From: Streptomyces jeddahensis
Lineage (GTDB): Bacteria; Actinomycetota; Actinomycetes; Streptomycetales; Streptomycetaceae
Direction of reading: 5' to 3'
NCBI RefSeq assembly: GCF_001642995.1
Contig: NZ_LOHS01000206.1
Location: 22,424 to 86,423, forward strand
DNA: 64,000 nt
Made by a program: the position numbers and the translations under genes
Part shown: in pieces, positions 59,529 to 64,000 of the stretch
Position numbering within the stretch: the stretch's first letter is position 1
Layout: every line of letters starts with the position of its first letter
The notes under the pieces: generated by a model
Databases searched by the model: none
What the model was told of the DNA's origin: nothing
What the model saw: only the letters and a program-made list of their open reading frames with translations

Positions 59529-59741
59529 TCAGGCCGATTCCACCCCCACATACGACTCGCGAAGGTACTCGTGAACCGCTTGCTCCGGGACTCGGAAGGA
59601 CCTCCCCACCCGGATCGCGGGCAGATGACCGCTGTGCACCAGCCGGTACACGGTCATCTTGGACACTCGCATCACCGAGGCGACTTCCGCCACGGTCAGG
59701 AACTGAACCTCGTTCAGAGGCCTTTCGCCAGCAGCAGCCAT
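59529..59741 (-). CDS. Excisionase/MerR-like helix-turn-helix protein
   Basis: 70 residues from ATG 59741 (AGGTG upstream; the open frame continues without similarity). LTVAEVASVMRVSKMTVYRLVHSG and LPAIRVGRSFRVPEQAVHEYL form the winged helix typical of small excisionase-family DNA-binding proteins; such proteins in Streptomyces can be developmental regulators, not only phage factors. Stand-alone, near bldN and the ribosomal gene. Partner and target unknown. Confidence 0.87.
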   Translation of the reverse strand: MAAAGERPLNEVQFLTVAEVASVMRVSKMTVYRLVHSGHLPAIRVGRSFRVPEQAVHEYLRESYVGVESA

Positions 59742-59869
59742 GACACACCTGAACCTTCCACACATGACGGGCACCGGCTTCCCCTCCGGTGACTCCTCGT
59801 CGCTGTGCGCTCACTCCCCAGACTAGGGGCGGGTGATGCGAGTGGGGAAGAGGAGCAGCCATCGGCTGC

Positions 59870-60685
59870 TTACTGTGACAGACACGCTCGATTGAGTACA
59901 TAGCGAGTAAGCGGTCGGTAGTAATCAGACCGCACAGCGTCATCAAGCGGAACGACGACGGACACCCGCCCCTCGGCCTCCCCCACGAACAGCGCCGGAT
60001 CGTCCGTGTCGGCGAGGCCGATGGTGTCAATACCGAGCTGACCTGCCCCGCAGGCCCATCCATGGTCTCCGACAACGAGCGTCGGCAGGGGCCCGCCGGC
60101 CTCGGCGGCTGCGGCCAGCGCGGTACGAACCGGGAGCGGCGAGTGGGTGTGTGCGCCGGTGTCACAACCGGCGCCCTGGGCGCCCGCTTCCCGCACCAAC
60201 GCGACTCCTCGTACGTAGTCGAGGTTGTACGTGCGTAGACCGAACCGGGTCGTTATGTCGACACGACGACCCTGCGCCGGGGTGAGAACGGGGCAGCCGA
60301 CCGCTGACAGCGCACCGGCCAAAGCGGCGTAGAAGCCGAGGAGCCGATGCGGATGACCCGTCCCGAGGAGGACCGGTTCGCACCGCCGCGCCGCCTGACC
60401 CAGCCGCTCCGCGAAGGCGTCGAGCCCCGCCAGAGTCCGCTCGGGGTCGATCACGTCGTGCCCCGTCGTGTGCTGGGGATCGGCCGACACACCGCACTTG
60501 TGGGCCATGAGCGCGATCACGTCCCGCGGGCCCCAGGTCGACTCGGGATCGAGTCCGAGCAGCACCCGCGGATCCCGGGCCGCGAAGAGCCGGTAGCTCC
60601 GCAGGCTCTCCTCACGCGAGGTGGCCACGGGCCCGGCCAGTCTGGCCGCCAGGAGATGCGCACGCAACGCTCCGGTGCTCAACAC
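59870..60685 (-). CDS. Conserved protein of unknown function (phosphatase-like annotation possible)
   Basis: 271 residues. GTG 60685 is chosen because the family-like part begins LSTGALRAHLLAARLAG; GTG 60742 adds 19 non-conserved residues. Two blocks stand out: LALM-HKCG (IALMAHKCGVSADPQ) and CEPVLLGTGHPHRLLGFY, plus VGDHGWACGAGQLGIDTIG. The repeated GDHG/GTGHPH/KCG pattern looks like metal-ligand spacing. I do not recognise the family with confidence; homologues are often annotated as phosphatases. Confidence 0.6.
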   Translation of the reverse strand: MLSTGALRAHLLAARLAGPVATSREESLRSYRLFAARDPRVLLGLDPESTWGPRDVIALMAHKCGVSADPQHTTGHDVIDPERTLAGLDAFAERLGQAARRCEPVLLGTGHPHRLLGFYAALAGALSAVGCPVLTPAQGRRVDITTRFGLRTYNLDYVRGVALVREAGAQGAGCDTGAHTHSPLPVRTALAAAAEAGGPLPTLVVGDHGWACGAGQLGIDTIGLADTDDPALFVGEAEGRVSVVVPLDDAVRSDYYRPLTRYVLNRACLSQ

Positions 60686-60791
60686 GCCCCGATGCTGGCG
60701 CACCGGCGCCTGGCGAACCCCGGAAACCGGGAAACTCCGCACAGTTGGCGTAACGCCACTTGTCCGAGGCCGGTGAGCTGTTCTTTCCGCG

Positions 60792-61964
60792 CTACGGCAG
60801 GAGGCCGCGCAGCGGGAACACGGCGCGGCGCGTGGCGAGGACCGCCTGGTCCAGGCGGTCGGCCGGGTCGTACCCGTCCTCCCATCCCTTCCAGGAGGCG
60901 GGCCACCGCCCGTCCGTCATACGCACCGGCGCCAACTGCCGCGTCCGCGCATAGACTTCCTGCCGCCACTCCTCGGGGACCAGGGTCTCCGGCTCGATGG
61001 GCCGTCCCGCCGCGATCGCCACCAGATGCGTCCACGAGCGGGGCACCACGTCAACCACCGCGTAGCCGCCGCCGCCGAGCGCGACCCACCGGCCGTCGGC
61101 GTACTCATGGGCCAGGTCATGGCACGCCACCTGTACCGCCCGCTGTGCGTCCAGCGACACCGCGAGATGCGCCAGCGGGTCCTCGAAGTGCGTGTCCGCG
61201 CCGTGCTGGGTCACCAGCACCTGCGGCCGGAAGTCGGCGAGCAGCTCCGGTACGACGGAGTGGAACGCCCGCAGCCAGGCCGCGTCCCCGGTTCCGGGCG
61301 GCAGCGCCACATTGGCCGCCGAACCCTCCGCCGAGTCCGGGCCCGTCTCCTCCGGCCACCCCGTCCCCGGAAACAGCGTCCGCGGGTGTTCGTGCAGCGA
61401 GACCGTGAGAACCCGGGGGTCCTCCCAGAACGCCGCCTGGACGCCATCGCCGTGGTGCACGTCCACGTCCACGTACGCGACCCGTTCCGCGCCCAGCTCG
61501 AGCAGGCGCGCGATGGCCAGCGACGCGTCGTTGTAGATACAGAATCCCGCGGCGCCGCCGGGCATGGCATGGTGCAGCCCGCCCGCGAAGTTCACCGCGT
61601 GCAGCGCGTCGCCGCCCCACACCGCCTCGGCCGCGCCCACCGACTGCCCGGCGATCAGCGCCGACACCTCGTGCATGCCGGCGAACGCCGGGTCGTCCAT
61701 CGTTCCGAGCCCGTACGTGCCGTCCGCGGACGCCGGATCGGCGGAGGCCGCCTTGACCGCCAGGATGTAGTCCTCGCGGTGGACCAGTCGCAGCGTGGAG
61801 CCCCCCGCCCGCTTGGCCGCCACCACGTCCATCGCGCTGTCCAGCCCGAACGCGGCGACAAGCCGCCTGGTCAGCGCCAGTCGGACCGGATCCATGGGGT
61901 GATCCGGACCGAAGTCATAGCCCGTTACTGCTTCGTCCCACATCAGCTGTGCGCGGCCGCTCAT
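60792..61964 (-). CDS. acuC: AcuC-type deacetylase (class II HDAC-like)
   Basis: 390 residues. Zinc-dependent deacetylase fold: HPMDPVRLALTRRLV (substrate-channel start), NFAGGLHHAMPGGAAGFCIYND (His-His catalytic pair), VDVDVHHGDGVQ (zinc Asp and His), TQHGADTHFEDP (zinc Asp), LGGGGYAV. In Bacillus and actinobacteria AcuC removes acetyl groups from acetyl-CoA synthetase. Its start overlaps the upstream MFS gene by 50 bp. Confidence 0.93.
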   Translation of the reverse strand: MSGRAQLMWDEAVTGYDFGPDHPMDPVRLALTRRLVAAFGLDSAMDVVAAKRAGGSTLRLVHREDYILAVKAASADPASADGTYGLGTMDDPAFAGMHEVSALIAGQSVGAAEAVWGGDALHAVNFAGGLHHAMPGGAAGFCIYNDASLAIARLLELGAERVAYVDVDVHHGDGVQAAFWEDPRVLTVSLHEHPRTLFPGTGWPEETGPDSAEGSAANVALPPGTGDAAWLRAFHSVVPELLADFRPQVLVTQHGADTHFEDPLAHLAVSLDAQRAVQVACHDLAHEYADGRWVALGGGGYAVVDVVPRSWTHLVAIAAGRPIEPETLVPEEWRQEVYARTRQLAPVRMTDGRWPASWKGWEDGYDPADRLDQAVLATRRAVFPLRGLLP

Positions 61965-63162
61965 GACCGTCACCGTATCGGTGTGGTCCAGCGGTGAACG
62001 ACTTGGCATACAGCAGCGTCACAAGCACGAGCACCATGGGGACGAGCATCGCCCCCCGGTAGCTCCACGCGTCGCCGAGGGCGCCCACGAGCGGGGAGCC
62101 GACGAGGAAGCCCACGTAGTTGAAGACGTTGAGGCGCGCGATCGCCGCGTCGGAGGCCCCGGGGCCGTGATGTTCGAAAGCGTGCCGCCCCGCTGCCGCG
62201 AAGGTCTGCGGCACGATCACGCACAGCCCGAGCCCGAGCAGCGTGAAGCCGAGCATGCCGACCCACGCCCCGGGCGCGGCAGCCACGACCGCGAATCCGG
62301 CCGCGCCCACCAGCGCCCCACCGCGCACGACGGCGGCGGCACCGAAGCGCCGCACCCCGAGATCCCCCAGCGACCGCCCGATCAGCGTGGTCACCATGTA
62401 GACGTTGTACGGAACGGTCGCCAGCTGCTCCGAACTGCCGAGCACGTCCTGCAGATACTTCGCGCTCCAGTTGGAGACGGTCGAGTCCCCGATGTACGCG
62501 AAGGTCATCACCAGGCAGAAGGGCAGCAGCAGGCGGAAACCGACAGTGCTTCGTTCCACGGTGCTTCGTTCCGCGCTGGGTCCGGGCCCCGTGTCCTGGG
62601 AGGCGTCCGCATCGACGTACCACCGGCTGCCGACGAACACCGCCGGCAGCAGCACCACGACCACCGGCAGATACGAGATGAAGAGCGAGAGCTCCCAGTG
62701 CGCCCCCGCCCAGGCGAGCGACGCTCCGGCGATCCCGCCGAGGCTGTACGCGGCGTGGAAGCCGAGCATGATGCTGCGCCCGTAGGCCTGCTGCAGGCTG
62801 ACGCCCAGCATGTTCATGGTGGCGTCGAGGGCCCCGACGGCGAGTCCGAACACCGCAAGCGACAGGGCCAGTTCCCATACGCCGTCGCCCGCGCCGACGC
62901 CGAGCAGCGCAAGCAGTACGACCGGCTGCGACCAGCGCAGGACGCTGCTCGGCCGCACCCGCCGCACCAGCTGCTCGGTGGTCACACTGCCGACACCGGC
63001 GAGGATCGGCACGGCGGCCAGGAAGGCGGGGAGCAGCCCGTCGGATATCCCGTAACGGTCCTGGATCGCGGGAATGCGCGTCACGAGAAGGGCGAACGCG
63101 ACGCCCTGCGCAAGGAAGCTGAAGGCCAAAGAGGCCCTACCGCGCCGCAGCACTTCTGTCAT
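61915..63162 (-). CDS. MFS transporter (FucP/YbjJ-like)
   Basis: 415 residues with 12 hydrophobic segments. ATG 63162 is chosen over longer frames because TACGCT lies exactly 6 nt before it (leaderless pattern) and no Shine-Dalgarno exists. Starts RRGRASLAFSFLAQGVAFALLVTRIPAIQDRYG, typical of the YbjJ-like group. It overlaps acuC, so the two are co-expressed; possibly an acetylated-compound or sugar transporter, not determinable. Confidence 0.88.
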   Translation of the reverse strand: MTEVLRRGRASLAFSFLAQGVAFALLVTRIPAIQDRYGISDGLLPAFLAAVPILAGVGSVTTEQLVRRVRPSSVLRWSQPVVLLALLGVGAGDGVWELALSLAVFGLAVGALDATMNMLGVSLQQAYGRSIMLGFHAAYSLGGIAGASLAWAGAHWELSLFISYLPVVVVLLPAVFVGSRWYVDADASQDTGPGPSAERSTVERSTVGFRLLLPFCLVMTFAYIGDSTVSNWSAKYLQDVLGSSEQLATVPYNVYMVTTLIGRSLGDLGVRRFGAAAVVRGGALVGAAGFAVVAAAPGAWVGMLGFTLLGLGLCVIVPQTFAAAGRHAFEHHGPGASDAAIARLNVFNYVGFLVGSPLVGALGDAWSYRGAMLVPMVLVLVTLLYAKSFTAGPHRYGDGHERPRTADVGRSSNGL

Positions 63163-63168
63163 GGCGGG

Positions 63169-63174
63169 AGCGTA
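63169..63174 (-). promoter_or_regulatory. -10 box for leaderless MFS-acuC transcript
   Basis: TACGCT on the minus strand, 6 nt before ATG 63162. Confidence 0.5.
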
Positions 63175-63220
63175 GGGCTCCGGGGTACCCGTGGGTAGCG
63201 GATCAGAAGATGAATCTTGC

Positions 63221-63868
63221 TCAGCTCTTGAGGAGGTCAAGCAACCCGGCCATGTCCGGGAAGAGTTGTGTGGCACCGGAGAGCCGATGGGCGGGCGTCA
63301 TGGCGGTGTAGCCGTACACGTCCATGCCGGCCGTCAGAGCCGCCTGGACGCCGAGTGGGCTGTCCTCGACGACGACACAGCGCTCAGGGGCTGTCCTCAT
63401 GGAGACGGCGGCATGAAGGAAGAGGTCGGGTGCGGGCTTGCCCTGTCCGACGTCCTCGGCGCTGAAGAGCCGCGTCTCGTCGATCCAGCGGTCAAGTCCG
63501 GTCGTGCGGTGGGAGAACCGGATCCTTGCATGCCGCCCGGAGGAAGCGACGCAGTAGGGCACACCGTCGGCCTGGAGCCGTTCGAGTACGTCGACGACGC
63601 CGGCCACGGGCAGAAGGTCCCGCTCGAAGGCGGCGAGGGTCCGTGCCAGGACCTCCTGGTCGAACTCAGGGGGCAGTTCCTTGCCGTAGCGCTCACGGAT
63701 GGTGTCGTGGACGCGGTGGATGGAGCCGCCCATGTAGTCGCGTATGGAGTCCTCGTAGGTGGTGGGGTGCCCCAGCTCGGTGAGATAGGCGGCAAGGACG
63801 GTGTTGGACAGTCGCTCGCTGTCGACGAGGACGCCGTCGTTGTCAAAGATGACCAGGTCGTATCTCAT
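63221..63868 (-). CDS. HAD-family phosphatase (subfamily IA)
   Basis: 215 residues. DNDGVLVDSE (nucleophile and acid-base Asp), VASSGRHARI, GKPAPDLF (Lys) and VVEDSPLGVQAALTAGM motifs in order, with a helical cap between. Resembles beta-phosphoglucomutase/YihX-like sugar phosphatases; the exact substrate is open. TAGGGT lies 6 nt before ATG 63868 and there is no Shine-Dalgarno (leaderless). It starts just beyond the rRNA-operon terminator. Confidence 0.9.
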   Translation of the reverse strand: MRYDLVIFDNDGVLVDSERLSNTVLAAYLTELGHPTTYEDSIRDYMGGSIHRVHDTIRERYGKELPPEFDQEVLARTLAAFERDLLPVAGVVDVLERLQADGVPYCVASSGRHARIRFSHRTTGLDRWIDETRLFSAEDVGQGKPAPDLFLHAAVSMRTAPERCVVVEDSPLGVQAALTAGMDVYGYTAMTPAHRLSGATQLFPDMAGLLDLLKS

Positions 63869-63874
63869 GCCTCG

Positions 63875-63880
63875 ACCCTA
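63875..63880 (-). promoter_or_regulatory. -10 box for leaderless HAD gene
   Basis: TAGGGT on the minus strand, 6 nt before ATG 63868. Confidence 0.55.
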
Positions 63881-63906
63881 GACGCAGAAAGTCTGCGAAA
63901 ATGCAG

Positions 63907-63938
63907 AAAACCCCCGCACCGAATGGTGCGGGGGTTTT
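63907..63938 (-). terminator. rRNA operon terminator
   Basis: A perfect 14-bp stem (AAAACCCCCGCACC at 63907-63920, complement at 63925-63938) with a GAAT loop and a T-run, directly downstream of 5S rRNA. Confidence 0.95.
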
Positions 63939-63948
63939 CTCAAGAATT

Positions 63949-64000
63949 GTTCGGCGGCGTCCTACTCTCCCACAGGGTCCCCCCTGCAGTACCATCGGCG
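63949..64000 (-). rRNA. rrf: 5S rRNA, 3' part
   Basis: The reverse complement reads CGCCGATGGTACTGCAGGGG and continues to GGGAGAGTAGGACGCCGCCGAAC, the 3' half of actinobacterial 5S rRNA. The gene continues past the window; 23S and 16S genes are expected beyond. Confidence 0.96.

Overview
The window is high-GC actinobacterial DNA. Codon third positions are almost always G or C, and GTG starts and ATGA/GTGA stop-start overlaps are frequent. It carries bldN/rsbN, rex-hemACD, DUF397/XRE modules and DUF2637, DUF3558-like and DUF5753 proteins. Together these point to Streptomyces or a very close relative. Nearly every gene reads as a normal chromosomal gene, and the right edge enters the 3' end of a 5S rRNA gene, so an rRNA operon lies just beyond.

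Left block (1-8045, all minus strand): hemL (5-aminolevulinate supply), a histidine phosphatase, a Tat/lipoprotein polysaccharide deacetylase, then the System II cytochrome c maturation genes in the order resA/tlpA-like, ccdA, resB, ccsB (cut by the window edge). This block links haem precursor supply to haem attachment. After a 0.7-kb gap comes a conserved short gene of unknown function (8740-9177).

Island (about 9.1-15.3 kb): the last 82 bp around the stop codon of that short gene recur 6.2 kb away at 15268-15349 (80/82 identical, followed by a related terminator). A tyrosine-recombinase C-terminal remnant sits directly inside the left copy. The bounded segment carries a DUF418-like membrane protein, an ABC exporter and a NarL-type two-component system. 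It looks like an integrated element that has lost most of its integrase.

Middle block (15.4-45.6 kb): a PD-(D/E)XK (Rpn-like) protein with a second, orphan C-terminal tail; an XRE/DUF397/HATPase (WhiJ-like) module; an APH-MFS pair; a transglutaminase-like protein; a flavoprotein; an OmpR-type two-component system; a GT-C membrane glycosyltransferase; an LLM oxidoreductase/FMN reductase pair; regulators; an SDR; a P450; rtcB; two lipoproteins; a DUF2637 membrane protein; convergent class I lysS and argS; then a second WhiJ-like module whose HATPase gene overlaps a ribbon-helix-helix/MazF toxin-antitoxin pair; ridA; and a phosphotransferase.

Right block (45.8-64 kb): hemB, cobA-hemD fusion, hemC, hemA and rex. 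A Rex operator lies inside the rex promoter, so haem synthesis is tied to NADH/NAD+ redox state. Next come a glutaredoxin, a HAD-IB phosphatase, the developmental sigma factor bldN and its anti-sigma gene rsbN, which has a sigma-BldN-type promoter in front of it. An acyltransferase, an epimerase-like protein, the tiny ribosomal protein bS22/mS38, an excisionase-like HTH protein, an unrecognised conserved protein, an AcuC-type deacetylase, an MFS transporter, a HAD phosphatase and the rRNA operon terminator follow.

Recurring non-gene structure: at least six genes have TANNNT placed exactly 6 nt before ATG with no Shine-Dalgarno (leaderless transcripts). A family of palindromic ~42-bp repeats occurs four times, once in frame inside a coding region and once split by a second hairpin element. 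Two 15-bp tandem arrays containing ATGAAG lie at the starts of genes 2.4 kb apart.
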